Below, one piece after another: positions 33,661 to 45,839 of a stretch of DNA of 64,000 bases. Each line of letters starts with the position of its first letter. The first letter of the stretch is position 1. The DNA comes from Prosopocoilus inquinatus (lineage: Eukaryota > Arthropoda > Insecta > Coleoptera > Lucanidae). The notes under the pieces were generated by a model. That model was not told the DNA's origin, made no database searches, and saw only the letters and a list, made by a program, of their open reading frames with translations. The translations under genes and the position numbers were made by a program. Where the stretch lies: the NCBI GenBank assembly GCA_036172665.1, contig CM069871.1, positions 9,486,001 through 9,550,000 on the forward strand, written 5' to 3'.

Positions 33661-35640
33661 GAAAGAATTTAATCACATTTACATTGTAATTTACATGTAC
33701 CTGTTGCGCCATCTGTTAGCTTGAGCCAGAACATTGCACTCTTTATCGTTGTTCTTAAAACGACTTTGAATTAAAATGAAAACATTTGTGGCGCCATCTG
33801 TTATCCTGACTCCTAACTTTGTTCTCTTTATTTGTGACAAATTTGTAAAAATTCAAAAAATTGTTACAAGAAATAATTTCGAATAAATAAAATCGAATAG
33901 AAATGGTTTCAAAACGGCCGAAAACAAATTTCGGAAACAATGTTCTTAAAACAATTTGTAATAAAAAAAATATTTGTGGCGCCGTCTGTTACCATAAGTC
34001 ATAACTTTGTCATCTTTGTCTGTGTGGCAACAATTTTAAGGCTACTGAAAATCGAATGATTGTGGATACTTCCACGTTTGAAAATAATTTGAACAAAATT
34101 AAAAAAAGAATTAAGGAGAAGTTAAAGACGATTGAGCAACGCTATTTTTAACATAGTTGTATCAATTAATTAATTAAAATTAAAAATTAATTTAAAATTT
34201 CAGGTAAACTAAAAGTGAAGCAAAAAATTATCTGTTTTTAATCGTTTAGAATAATTGTTTTCCACTCTGGTGGAAAATGAAAAACAAAAAAAAGAGCAAA
34301 TAATTAAAAAAAATCGAATGGTTGTAGATGGCTCTACGTTTGAAAAAAATTTGAACAAAATTGAGAAGAATTAAGAAGAAGTCGAAGACGATTGAAGAAC
34401 GCTATTTTTAACGTAGTTCAATTGTTTTTAATATTCGTAAATTAAAAGAAAAAGGAAACACGTCACGTGACATTTCTACGAATAAAAAAACTCAGGTAAA
34501 TTAAAACCATAGCAAAAATTAATTTTTAAAAATCGTTCAGAATCTTTTCGGTTTCGTGCAATTTTCCACATCGTAGTTCAATTGTTTTCCGCTTTGGGGA
34601 AAACGAGAAAAAGAGCAAACAATTTAAAAAAAAATCGTATGATTGTGAATAGCTATACTTTTGAAAATAATTTGAACAACATTAAGTAGAATTAAGAAGT
34701 TAATAGCGATTGAGGAACGCTATTTTTTCATATAGCTCAAGAACTTCTTGGGAGAGGGTCGTGGACAAAAAAGAGGAATTCTACTTTCAAATTATTTACG
34801 GGTAGGCGCCAACTGAAGTAAACACACGAAATGTATACATATATTACATCCAACCACATTCTGGTGGCAAATTGTAAACGAAAGAATAAGAGCAAACAAT
34901 TTAGAAAAAAATTGGAATGGTGGATAGCTCTACGTTTGAAAATAATTTGGACGAAATTAAGAAGAATTAGGAAGAACTCGAAGGCGATTGAGGAATGCAT
35001 AGTTCAATTGTTTTCAATATTTCTAAATTAAGAAAGCAAATTAAAATTCACGCAAGAATTAATTATTTTTTAAATCGTCCAGAATCTTTTTCTTTCGATT
35101 CCGTGCAATTTTTCCACATCATAGTTCAATTGGTTTCCACTCTGGGTGGCAAATTAAAAAAGAAAAAAAAAACAACAACAGCACTCGGCGAATTAAAAAT
35201 TCACGCGAATTATAATTGAAGCAAATATTATGTTTTTAAAATGTTATCGTTTTTTTTTGATTTAGTGCAATTCGACTCATCGTAGTCGGTGTTTATTCTA
35301 GTAGGAAACAAGAAAAGAGAAAAGAAAAAACAAGTGCATTGCGCGAAGTAAGAAAAAAATCGAGCGAATTAGATTTGAAGAGCAAAATCGATTAATTTTA
35401 AAATTGTTGCCTAAACTTTCCTGATTGGTTTCGCCCTATTTTTTCAATTCGTAGTTCAATTGTTTTTCCATTGCACTGGCAAATTAGGAAGGAACAACGG
35501 AAAAAAGCAAACAAAAAGTTTCAAGCCAATTAAAATTAAAGCAAGAATAAATTATTTCAGACTTGTTACAGGTTGAGAAATGTTCAAATTTTAAAAGAAT
35601 CTCGCCTTATTTTCCAAATAGTTCAATCGTATTTTTTTAT
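33661..35640 (+). repeat. Degenerate ~265-315-bp tandem repeats
   Basis: The module TAGCTCTACGTTTGAAAATA, then AAATTAAGAAGAATTA and CGATTGAGGAACGCTATTTT, recurs near 34065, 34330, 34650 and 34925. Each is followed by a CATAGTTCAATTG-type segment that continues to about 35640 with growing divergence. GTGGCGCCATCTGTTA occurs near 33706, 33790 and 33976 as a shorter repeat. Confidence 0.75.
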
Positions 35641-35647
35641 TATCATT

Positions 35648-35986
35648 ATAACGAGTGTTCAATTAAAAAAAACGGATGAATGAATTTATTCTGAACGTCT
35701 GGCGTATGCTTCTTCATATGACTAGCGTGAAGCGTCACTTGCATTTCTAACCTCACTTTAACTCAAAGAAGACATTTCAAAAATAAATGTTTATTACCGA
35801 ATATTTATATTAAGTATAAATATTAGAAGAAAATTTGCAGCAGCAGCTTTCGAGTTTTCTTTGGTTAGATTAACCGTCAATTTGTCAAAGTTGAAACTCA
35901 AATGATGTTAATCACGACATGCGTTTCCGACAACAAAAGCCTGCTACAGCCCACTTGACCGTTTTTTTTTATTGAACACTCGTTAT
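35648..35986. mobile_element. MITE, 339 bp, ATAACGAGTGTTCAA termini
   Basis: Left ATAACGAGTGTTCAATTAAA, then AAAAACGG; the right end on the opposite strand reads ATAACGAGTGTTCAATAAAA, then AAAAACGG. Terminal inverted repeats of about 28 bp. No coding potential inside. Confidence 0.87.
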
Positions 35987-36481
35987 TACTGAATAAAAAA
36001 ATAAAAGTATTTTGGAAACCGATTAAAATTGAGGCAAAAATTAATTGTTTTACGCTGAAAATTTTTTAGAAATAATGTTACAAAAACCAATTTAGAAAAA
36101 ATTAAAGGTGAACAGAAATGGTTAAAAAAAAGTTTCAAACGTAAACAGCGCTATCTATTAATCTACAGCCGCAATTAGTTTTTTTCCCTTTAGATACTGG
36201 AAGACAAAGAAGTTTCAAAGACAAATTTCTTCAAGAAAGTGTTCGAGAAACAGTACCAATCAGCGAAAATTTTCGACAGCTTTTCTAACCTAAAATTTTG
36301 ACAATTCTTGTCACTTTCTTGAATTAGCAAAAGCAATTAAGCACTTCCGATTTACTTAGCATTGAAAGTAAACAGCTAAAGATATTTTTAAGTCTTGCTT
36401 AATAATTATGTACTCTTAATAATAAATGCTGTAATAATAAAAGGCGCTGGTGAGAATTTTGAATCCCGGCGTATTGACTTC

Positions 36482-36495
36482 TAGCTACGCCACTG
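36482..36495 (-). mobile_element. Orphan TAGCTACGCCACTG terminus
   Basis: Matches the right end at 28120-28133 with one mismatch. No partner end was found nearby. Confidence 0.5.
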
Positions 36496-36500
36496 TTTTA

Positions 36501-36541
36501 AAAGTTATGATGAGAACAGTCACTGTTCTCATCATAACTTT
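36501..36541. repeat. Perfect 20-bp-arm palindrome
   Basis: AAAGTTATGATGAGAACAGT, a single C, then its exact reverse complement. It lies six bases past the orphan terminus. Confidence 0.93.
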
Positions 36542-36549
36542 CTCCGTTA

Positions 36550-38120
36550 AGTATGAGGACTATACTTGTTGCAATATTTTGTATTTTTATCGAATTTTGT
36601 TCAATTTTTCAAGGTCGTTGCGTTTTCTAAAAAAAAATAAATGGTCACTTTAGGTGTACCGTATGTCGCAGGATTGATGTTACAAAATTAATTAATTAAT
36701 TTTGTTTTAAGATTGTAGAATTAAGTTCTGCTTGGTGTGAATAGAATTTGAGGAATATTTTGAGTTTTTGAGGAATAAGTCATAAATAAATTAGTTTTAA
36801 TGGTTTTAAGCGTTAAAACTACATGGCGGATAGAAAAAAGTGTAACAGTTTACTATTGCAACGAAGCGGTGCGATGTTATAAATAGATTGTGTATACGTT
36901 TCAACATATTTGCCGGCGCATCGCGTCTAGCTGATAGTGAACAATCGGTAAGCCAAAGTAATAATGCATTCGTCAGGACGGAATGATTCACAATAAGGTC
37001 GCGGTTGACTGCGATGCTCGGACACGATGCGCACGAGAGAGTGTGTTGCAGAGACATGTCGTGTTTCTATTTAATTTAAATCAAGTAAATTGTTGTTTCT
37101 AAATTCAAGAAAGAGCTGTTATTAGCTTCTGGAATTATATTCGCGTTGTTACCATGACGATATAAGACTGATTGATTAAAAATCACGTATAAACGGGAGG
37201 AACATTTAACGCTTCGATTTAGACCCCGCGTCGAGTCGGACTGCCGCTGTCTCAAACTGGCTTCAAGCAGTTCACTTTCTTAGGTCCTCCCTTTGGTTAT
37301 AACTAAATTTATTAACAGTCCAGCGTTTCTTCATAAAAATAAAGATCAGTCAAACTTTAAATTCGTAACAGAGGGATGTTTCGTCTGACAATTTAGAATA
37401 GTTAAAGAAATATTTTGCTTCCTGTAACCCTTTATATTTTAATGGGGCATTTATACCGCCATTATCTTAAATGGGTGTGTGCTACTAATGTCTAATGTCA
37501 TACAAGAAAGATCTCGACAATTTCCAGAAACGAAATTAAGGCTACCGTGTCAATGTAATGTTAAAGTTCGCGATAGCGGTAATTTCATTAGGCTGCGGAC
37601 TTATCTTTCATCCTGTCGACAAATTAAACTGTAATCCCACACTGTAAGTACACACATACATTATTTGATACTGCTCCTAAATGTTTTCTTCACCATAGTT
37701 TTACAGCACATAAAATTGTATCTACTTTCTCTTTGCAATTATTTACGTTTTGCAGGTAAAATTTTGAATCGAAAAAAAAACAAATCACATTCAGTATTGT
37801 TTTCGTTGTGAATTTGATCGCCTCGCATTCTCAAGAAAATAATTTCACAGAGCGAAACAAATAGTAAATAGCAAATAATATGTTGATAACGAAGTGTGTT
37901 TTGAAACTAAATATTATGCAAGTGCTCCGGCTCGGAATTTTTTAAACGTCGAATCGTGATATAATAAAATGGATTGTTTGTTTACCAGTACGTCGTAGTA
38001 ATGAACTACAGATAAGAGTTGTTGTAAATAATAATAATAAAAAAAAAGAAAACGATGCAGGAAGCAGTTAGAGATTAGAATTTATAAAAGAAAACAACAT
38101 CAACAACTAAGTGAGTAAAC
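36550..38120. other. No gene seen (intronic)
   Basis: A less repetitive stretch. An 83-codon minus frame at 37057-36806 (MSLQHTLSCASCPSIAVNRD onward) is unrecognised, and I see no splice sites that would fit it to the flanking exons. Confidence 0.4.
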
Positions 38121-38127
38121 GAGCTTA

Positions 38128-38190
38128 TAGTTTTCGATTCACTTGAACTGACTGTGATTTCACTCAAGAGTATCTTCATCTCGTATTATT
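38128..38190 (+). repeat. Half copy of the GTATCTCCATCTCGT hairpin family
   Basis: GTTTTCGATTCACTTGAACT then AGAGTATCTTCATCTCGTAT match one arm of the hairpins at 42879 and 46236. Confidence 0.65.
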
Positions 38191-38199
38191 ATTTTAAGA

Positions 38200-41100
38200 C
38201 AAAAGGCTAATTTTAAAACAAACAAAAAATTGACGCAAATAACTTCACTTTGTTGCCAACTGCGAATGCATGCTAACTTAGTTTTTCTTTAATTTTTTTT
38301 TTAATTAATCAACTTGTCACTATAGGTGCTTTCTTTCGCTTAAAAGTTTGAATCATGTTTTGAATAGTTTGGACCTGAATTTCGTAGTTGTTGCAATAAA
38401 ACACCCGACCTGAATTTTTTATTGGCAGTTCATTTGTAAATAATCATAATTCAATCCAAACAAGTTTTAAAAATAAAGAGATTCAAAGAAAAGAATGTCT
38501 GTTTTTGAATCAAAACACGTTTGGATCACGATTTTGTGAGCGAAAGAAAGCACCTTATATTAAATTAATTTTACACTATTTCGTTTTTCTAGAAACAAAT
38601 GCCTAAAAATCACTGCGTTTGTCCGCTGTCAAATAATAGTATAGTTTTGAATATGTCAAGGAATTGTTGACGGCTTCTGTCAAAAAAAAAAAAAAAAACA
38701 AAAGACGATCGATTTTTCTTTACCAAAAATATAAGACACTTTTTTATCATTTTACATTGAAAGTAAATTAAAATAATAACAATTGACATTCGTATTCCAC
38801 TCGAATTTCCATTTTTTCTTCATAAGAAACGAATAGTGTTGACGGCTTCTGTCAAGAAAAAAGAAAAACAAAAGATGATCGATCGAATTCTTTCCCAAAA
38901 ATACAAGGCACTTCTGTCATTTTGCCTACAAAGAAAATTAAAATGTTTGCAATTGGACATACGAATTCTAGTCGAGTTTCCATTTTTTCTCGACGCAATT
39001 AACTTCACTTTGTTGCCAACTGTGAATGCATGCCAACCTTGTTTTTTTTTCTTTCTAATTAATCAGCTTCTCGTCATGATGTTAATTTAATTTTACCTGC
39101 TTTTCATAGAAACAAATGCCTAAAAATCACTGCGTTTGTGCTTTCTCAAATATTTTATATTTTTTTATATTTTTTGACGTCCTCAATGTCGAAAGAAGCG
39201 CTCTTGAAATTTTAAAAAAACTAGTGTCGGTTTCTGTCAAAAAAAAAAGAAAAACAAAAGACGATCGATCGAATTCTTTACCAAAAATACAAGACACTTC
39301 TGTCATTTTGCCTTGAAAGAAAATTAAAATGTTTGCAATTGGGTGTTCGAATTATAGTCGAGTTTCAATTTTTTCTTCGTAAAAAAAACGTGACGTCGAT
39401 TGTCAAACAAATTATGTTGTGTTCATATCGCGTTAACTTCTTCGAAAAAAGAAATAAACACATAAAGAAACAAAATACGACCGATGGTAGAATTCAATTC
39501 AATTTTTTTTTTAGAACTTTCATAAATTTCTTTGTTGTCTACTTCTTGAATGAAAGTCACCAGATTTGGCAACACTGCCCATAAGTTTACGGGTTTGTTT
39601 TGTTGGTTAAGAAGAGGATTTTTATGATTTGCGAAAGACTAATTTTAAAAACAAACAAAACTTGACAAAAAAAAAAATTTACGCAATTAACTTCACTTTG
39701 TTACCAACTCTTTCGTTTTTACAGAAACAAGGGCCTAAAAATCACAATTAACCAATGCCAAACTTGTGTTTTTTTTTTCTTTTTTTAATTAATCAACTCC
39801 TCACGACATTAAATTAATTTTCGTTTTTTTTTTTTGGTATCGCCGTTGCTTATGAAATAGCTGCGCCATATTTTACTCCATAATTCAATAATTTAGAAAC
39901 AAGCAAAAAAAAAACTGACGCAATTAGCTTCACATTGTTACCAACTGTGAATGCATGTCAACTTAGTTTTTTTTTAATTAATCAACTTGTCAGGATATTA
40001 AATTAATTTTACACTATTTCGTTTTTATAGAAACAAATGCCTAAAAATCACTGCGTTTGTATGTTGTCAAATAATATTATAGTTTCGAATATGTCAACGA
40101 ACAGTGTTGATGGCTTCTGTCAAGAAAAAAGAAAAACAAATGACGATCGATCGAATTATTTACCAAAAATACAAGACACATCTGTAATTTTGCCTTGAAA
40201 GAAAATTAAAATGTTTGCAATTGGGCTTACGAATTCTGGTCAAGTTTCAATTTTTTTTGACGCAATTAACTTCACTTTGTTGCCAACTGTGAATGCATGC
40301 CAATCTTGTTTTTTTTTCTTTTTAATTAATCATCTTCTCGTCATGATATTAACTTAATTTTACCTGCTTTTCATAGAAACAAATGCCTAAAAATCACTGC
40401 GTTTGTACGTCGTCAAATAATATTATAGTTTTGAATATGTTAACGAACAGTGTTGGTGGCTTCTGTCAAAAAAAAAAAAAAAACAAAACAAAAGACGATC
40501 GATTTTAATTAAAATAAAAACAATTGACGTTCGTATTCCGGTCAAATTTCAATTTTTTTTTCATAAAAATACTACCGAAATTAATTAATAATAAATTATC
40601 TTGTGTTTATATCGCGTATATCTTTTTGGAAAAACAAAAACAAAACAAAAAAACAAAATACGAACGATGGTCGTGCCGTAATTCAGTAATTTAACAACAA
40701 TTGACGGAAGAAAATTGACGCAATTAACTGTACTTTGTTACCAACTGTGAATGCATACCAACCTTGTTTTTTTTTTCTAATTAATCAACTCCTCTACGTG
40801 ATATTAAATTAACATTTTTTTTACATCGCCGTTGCTTATGAAGTAGCTGCGCCATATTCTACTCCATAATTCAATAATTTAGAAACAAAGAAAAAAAACT
40901 GACGCAATTAACTTCACTTTGTTACCAACTGTGAATGAATGCCAAAACTTGTTTTTTTTTTTTAATTAATCAACATGACATTAAATTAATTTTCGCTCCT
41001 AAATGAATTTTAACTCCTCTACGTGATATTAAATTAACGTTTTTTTTAATATCGCGGTTGCTTATGAAATAGCGGCGCCATATTTTACTCCATAATTCAA

Positions 41101-41290
41101 TAATTTAGAAACAAAGCAAAAGAAAACTGACGCAATTAACTTCACTTTGATACCAACTACGAAGGCGTGTCAACGTTGTCTTTTTTTTTTAATAACCATC
41201 GCGTGAAGATTTTAAATTAATTTTTCCTTGATTTGCTCTTCACTTAATTTAGTAATTTAGAAAGAAAAAAAAAAGTAAAAATGCTAATGG
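38200..41290 (+). repeat. Degenerate array anchored on GACGCAATTAACTTCACTTT
   Basis: The anchor plus GTTGCCAACTGTGAATGCAT occurs near 38235, 38992, 39672, 39918, 40260, 40717, 40902 and 41129. AACAAATGCCTAAAAATCAC and AAAAACAAAAGACGATCGAT recur between them. Spacing is irregular (185-757), so units have been deleted and rearranged. Frames of 62-84 codons inside are artefacts. Confidence 0.85.
38324..38555 (-). mobile_element. 232-bp MITE, copy in minus orientation
   Basis: Ends AGGTGCTTTCTTTCGCT and, on the opposite strand, AAGGTGCTTTCTTTCGCTCA. It is inverted relative to the copy at 62518-62749 and has exactly the same length. The interior includes AAAACACGTTTGGATCACGA. Confidence 0.92.
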
Positions 41291-41299
41291 CAAGTCAGG

Positions 41300-42870
41300 C
41301 GGATTTATGCCGGCGAATACAAAATCTAAATCTAAAATGATTTTGATGAAAATTTTAGCGCGTTTCCAAACTCAATAAAGGAGGAAAATTTAGAGCTCCT
41401 AATTCGTAGAAAAAAAAACTTGTATGTACAGTTTCTTGGATAAAAATAAATAAATAAAAGTGGAGAAATATTTTTAGAAAAAAAAAAAAAAAATTAATGG
41501 CGAACACGCGACAGGTCACTTTATTTTGATTTTTCTTTTCAATTATAAAATTAACATGGTTTTCTTTTTTAATTTACAAAAATAAATTAATGCAAAAAAT
41601 ATAAAATAATGCATACGAGGTGCGCGATGCACATACACCGAGAGTGAGGGGGTAAGTGATTCGAAAACTCTTTTAAAGAAATCGAAATTCCGCGTCGATG
41701 CATTTTAAAGTCGTCACGTTTTCGATTTTCATTAAAATCACCTCACGTACAAATATTTTCTTTACGTACTTATCTACTTATATGCACTTACATCATACGC
41801 TGCATTCTTAAATAAAACGTGTACATTATGATCAGACCCAGGCGCATTTAGGTTTCGTTAAATATACGAGGAACTACTAATATGCTGAAGCGATCACAGT
41901 CGGAAAAAGTTCGAATCTCTAACGCGTCTGCCCTGTAAAAACAAAACAATAAACCAGTCGAAACCCGAGAAGTCTATGCGGCACGCAGTAACCACGACAG
42001 TTCTGGTCGACTGGATATAAAAACTTGTTTACATAACCGATTCATTCCGAAATAAACTCGCATTCTTTTTGCAGTGACGGCGCTATAATTGATATGAATG
42101 AAATGTATTACGCCAGTATTTTTAAGTTACATTAAAGAATTATAATTTTTCATAATTATTAATTTGAAAGAAACTATAAAGGCAATTCTGTTACACACGT
42201 AATTTACATGAAACGGTTGCTTCTGATACAATGAGCGCGAGGGTGAGAGCGCATCGGCCGTACACGTATAAACCGTCGTTTGTTTTTACACTGGTTTTTA
42301 CCAGACATCCTAGGAATGTCCGACCCTTAGTCATGATGAGTAGAAAACGTTATGTATACATTTTTTTTTCAAGTTACGTTTTCAATAAATTCATAAATCT
42401 TTTAATGTCAAGCTAACAACATCTAGGAAGATACTAAATCCGCGTGTGTTTACCATAAGTATAAAAGCTATCTAAGAGCGTTCGCTTTGGTTATGCTGTG
42501 CTATGCATATATACATACATATATACATAATAAATTGGGAGATGCGTTTTTCTGTTTCGACGAAAGAATTTTCAGAGCCCAAAATAGGCACCACGCGGCA
42601 TTCCTTTTCTCTTCTTCACGGACGGCTCGTGCACAACTTGCAAGAACCTGAAGGCCCATTAAATTTTTTTTTTTTTAGTGCTGGGGCCTCTGATCTAAAT
42701 TTATTTGGAACGCAACTGAGTTTCAAATTACATTTCCTATTAGTACTTCTTACTTATGCTTTATGCTTTCAATAATAATAATAATAATAGGAAACATAAA
42801 ATTAGATACTTCTGAACGAATTTGAGGTTGGTTTGACGGTTTTAGAGGAAACGCTTGAGTTTCTCTTTTC
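41300..42870. other. No gene seen (intronic)
   Basis: AT-rich with poly-A and an ATATATACATAC-type microsatellite near 42507-42530. A 90-codon plus frame at 42503 spans low-complexity sequence. Confidence 0.45.
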
Positions 42871-42878
42871 TTATTCAC

Positions 42879-42947
42879 TGCATTCAAAGTATCTCCATCT
42901 CGTATTAACGTATGAGGTTAGAACGAGATACAAATACTCTGAGTGCA
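42879..42947. repeat. Hairpin repeat, GTATCTCCATCTCGT arms
   Basis: TGCATTCAAAGTATCTCCAT then CTCGT pairs with ACGAG then ATACAAATACTCTGAGTGCA. The loop is TATTAACGTATGAGGTTAGA. The same hairpin with longer arms is at 46236-46331. Confidence 0.8.
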
Positions 42948-43347
42948 AACTAGAGTGCAACAAACGAACATACCCCTCTTGTTTATCCAAATTTAAACTT
43001 TTTGTTTAACATTTATTCAGACTCCATCCCTTCTCACTTGCAGATACGTATTATTATTTGAAATAAATTTTGCCACCGCTGTTAAATTCCGCTTGGAATT
43101 GTTCCAAGAGAATTAACTTTCAAGTGCGAACCAGTAACGCTCATAATAGAATAATTCCCGAACGTACAACCTCACCGGATTAAAGAGGAATGAATAAATA
43201 ATATTAACTAAAAAGATTTATTTATGGAGCAACTGTTTTCATTCATCTTTGCAAACGTTTTTGAATAATAAAAAAAAAGAATCGGAACAGAAATTCCATT
43301 TTCTTGAATAATTGAAAATTAATCTCCGCCCATAATAATTTTATATC

Positions 43348-43390
43348 CGTAGATACGTATTTCGACAGCTAAGCTGCCATTTTCAGTACG
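43348..43390 (-). ncRNA. Hammerhead-like motif, left arm, core mutated
   Basis: Same architecture on the minus strand, but the core reads CTGAAAA, so the position equivalent to the conserved G8 is A. Stem I, stem II and GAAA are kept. Activity is not expected. Confidence 0.45.
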
Positions 43391-43705
43391 CTACCAACTT
43401 AAAAGCACTTAAAAAGATCTAAAAACAACCTAATCATCCTTATAAAATCATAAAAATAAAAAAAGATCTAAAAACAACCTAATCATCCTAATAAATTTAT
43501 GATTTTATTAGGATGATTAGATACATAGAGCATAGAGCATAGAGCATAGAGCACTTAAAAAGATCTAAAAACAACCTAATCATCCTAATAAATTTACGAT
43601 TTTATTAGGATGATTAGATTGCTTTTAGATCTTTTTTTATTTTTATGATTTTATAAGGATGATTAGGTTGTTTTTAGATCTTTTTAAGTGCTTTTAAGTT
43701 GGTAG

Positions 43706-43748
43706 CGTACTGAAGATGGCAGCTTAGCTGTCGAAATACGTATCTACG
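43706..43748 (+). ncRNA. Hammerhead-like ribozyme motif, right arm
   Basis: Order: CGTA (stem I, 43706-43709), CTGAAGA core (43710-43716), one unpaired T, GGCAGC-TTA-GCTGTC (stem II, 43718-43732, all pairs with one G-U), GAAA (43733-43736), a palindromic TACGTAT stem III with no loop, C17 at 43744, then TACG closing stem I. Core bases match CUGANGA...GAAA. The extra T before stem II is off consensus. A loopless stem III would favour a dimer, as reported for minimal hammerheads. Confidence 0.5.
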
Positions 43749-43793
43749 AATAAAAAATTATTGTGGGCGGGGATTAATTTTCAATTATTTCTT

Positions 43794-45250
43794 AAACCAC
43801 AGTCTCCTTTTCTATTTCAGTCCATTTTTTTTTGTGTTTCTTTTTTCTTTTTCTTTTATAGTCGTTTGCTTTCTTTATTTTTTCTGATTTTTAAAGTTCT
43901 TGACCAGCGTTTGCATTCGCTTAGTTCCAATTCATTCAATTGTCTTTTAATTCATTTCTTTATTTTTTAATTTTGCCTTTCTCACCGATCGTCAGTTGTT
44001 TTTATCTTGTTCCTCGGGAAATTTCTTTTATTTTTTGTTTCGTTACTTGACAATCGCGCTTTAATTCTCTTTTATCACTTTTCGTGTTGGTCGTTTATGT
44101 AGGTTTATTGATTTTTATTTCAGTATTATTGTTTTTAAAGATAATTCAATAATTTTCTGCATTCATATAGGTGTAAATCAAATTAAAATACTTTTTAAAT
44201 TAAAGGAAGAATTAGAAAATTCAATTTCAAAATTAGGAAAGTTACAGTTTTTGCTTCTTCGTTCCTTTTTTTACGAATAGGTAATTTTCTTATTTTTTTG
44301 TTGTTTTCCTTGTTTCTTTTCTCGTCTTTTTTTCGATTCAGTGTTAGTTTTTTTTTTTTTTTAATTTGATAATCTACTCTGCTTCGCTGATTTCCGTTTG
44401 CATTGGCAGTATCCTTGCACTTCATTCTCCAATATCCTGTTTTTTCTTTAATTCACATTCATGAATTCAAGCTTCAAAAAAATTATTTTCCAATGTTCTT
44501 CAGTCGTTTCACCTTTTTATTCTCATAATTTTCATTTTCAAGTAACTTCTGTCAATCGCTTTTCTTTTACTCTTTTACTTTACGCAGTTCCAAGAGCTTT
44601 TTCTTTTGCCCTTTCCCGTTTTTCATTCTACACGTCCTTCTTTTCTTCTTTATTTATTTGCTTCATCATTCCAATTTCTTTTTATTCCTCAATCCGTTTT
44701 TTGTTCTTGGTTTTCATCGAGCTAGTTTTTGTCGTCCTTTTTTTTACTCGAGGTGTTCCAAAAACCGTTCTGTTGCATTTAATTTGTAAACGTCCAACTT
44801 TTCCTTTTTTTTTTTGTTATTATTTATTATCGTCAATCCAAAGTCTAAAAAAAGGGGAACGCTTTAAAAAAATTCGATTAGTTAATCATGTTTTAAAGAA
44901 TTTTTTGACAATTCGTTAAATGAAAATTCCTTGATTATTCTTGCTTTTTGACCTTCCTTATTCCAATTAGTCGTTTTGGATTTATTTTATATTTTATCTT
45001 CTTCGATTCTTTCGATCTATCCGCAACAGCAGATTCTTTTATTGTTGTTACCACTTAGAATATTCGATATTTTAAAATTCAATTAGTTCGTCTCCTGTTT
45101 ATTTTCTCTTTTACTTGTTTCATTATTATTATCATTATCATTTTTAATAATGCCTTGTTTACGTGTGTTTTATCCTTTGCAATGGGGTGTAAACAAAATT
45201 TGGAAAAAATAATAATAATTTTATTTATTTTTTTCTAATTTTGTGTCAAC
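43794..45250 (+). repeat. Pyrimidine-rich strand-biased tract
   Basis: T/C-rich with TTTCTTTT, TTCGTT and TTGTTTTT words. The 152-codon frame at 44461 is Phe/Ser-rich low-complexity and not a gene. It mirrors the purine-rich tract at 45840-46960. Confidence 0.6.
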
Positions 45251-45830
45251 TTTCTGATATGTTGGCCGTCGTCGTTACGTTTTCCGTTCTCGATTAAAAA
45301 GCAGTATGAAACGCCACAGAGCGGTTTAAAATAGGAAAAATTAAAGATAAAAAAGCAATAAAATAAAGAGTAAGAGAAATCTCTAAACACAGATTTTTAT
45401 ACAAATCATACTTCTGGAAAAACGATTAAAATTAAATTGATTTAATTACTTAACTACCGAGGAAAAGAAAATAATCAAGAGGGTCTATCGTTAAAACATT
45501 TCACAGTTTTTTCATTTGATTCATTTCGTTCACGATCAGTGAATCCAATTGATGAACTGACAACTAGAAAGCCCGCGAAATTTCAGGAATGCAGGAGGAT
45601 CATTTAAGTTGAGCGTCGTAGTACATATAAATTGGTATAAATTAAAAACGAAAGTGATTTAGATATAAAGAAATTCTTTTAAAAAATAAAAGCGTCCTGT
45701 ATGGATGTGAAAAAAATTGAAATGAAATAATTTTAATCGCACGACACTGAATAAAGGCCACAAATGTCAAAGTCGGCTGTGCTAACTGCTGAGCCACTCA
45801 CCTGCTCGCAGTTATTTTCTGGTTATTTTT
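45251..45830. other. No gene seen
   Basis: AT-rich intronic sequence. A possible repeat junction lies near 45780 (GCTGAGCCACTCACCTGC). Nothing else to annotate. Confidence 0.4.
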
Positions 45831-45839
45831 GCTTGACAG

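Larger units (their letters stand above)
43302..43793. mobile_element. Penelope-like palindrome, ~490 bp
   Basis: Two long arms are near-exact reverse complements: TAATTGAAAATTAATCTCCG...TACGTATTTCGACAGC on the left and GCTGTCGAAATACGTATC...GGGATTAATTTTCAATTA on the right. The middle repeats AAAGATCTAAAAACAACCTA and AATCATCCTAATAAATTT, with a CATAGAG 8-bp iteration at 43525-43551. Each arm holds a hammerhead-like motif, known from Penelope-like terminal repeats. No reverse transcriptase is present. Confidence 0.75.

Noticed and set aside
44461..44919. 152-codon Phe/Ser-rich frame, membrane-like
   Set aside because: It follows from the pyrimidine-rich tract. Similar frames occur in all such tracts (10663, 17553, 50124, 50857).
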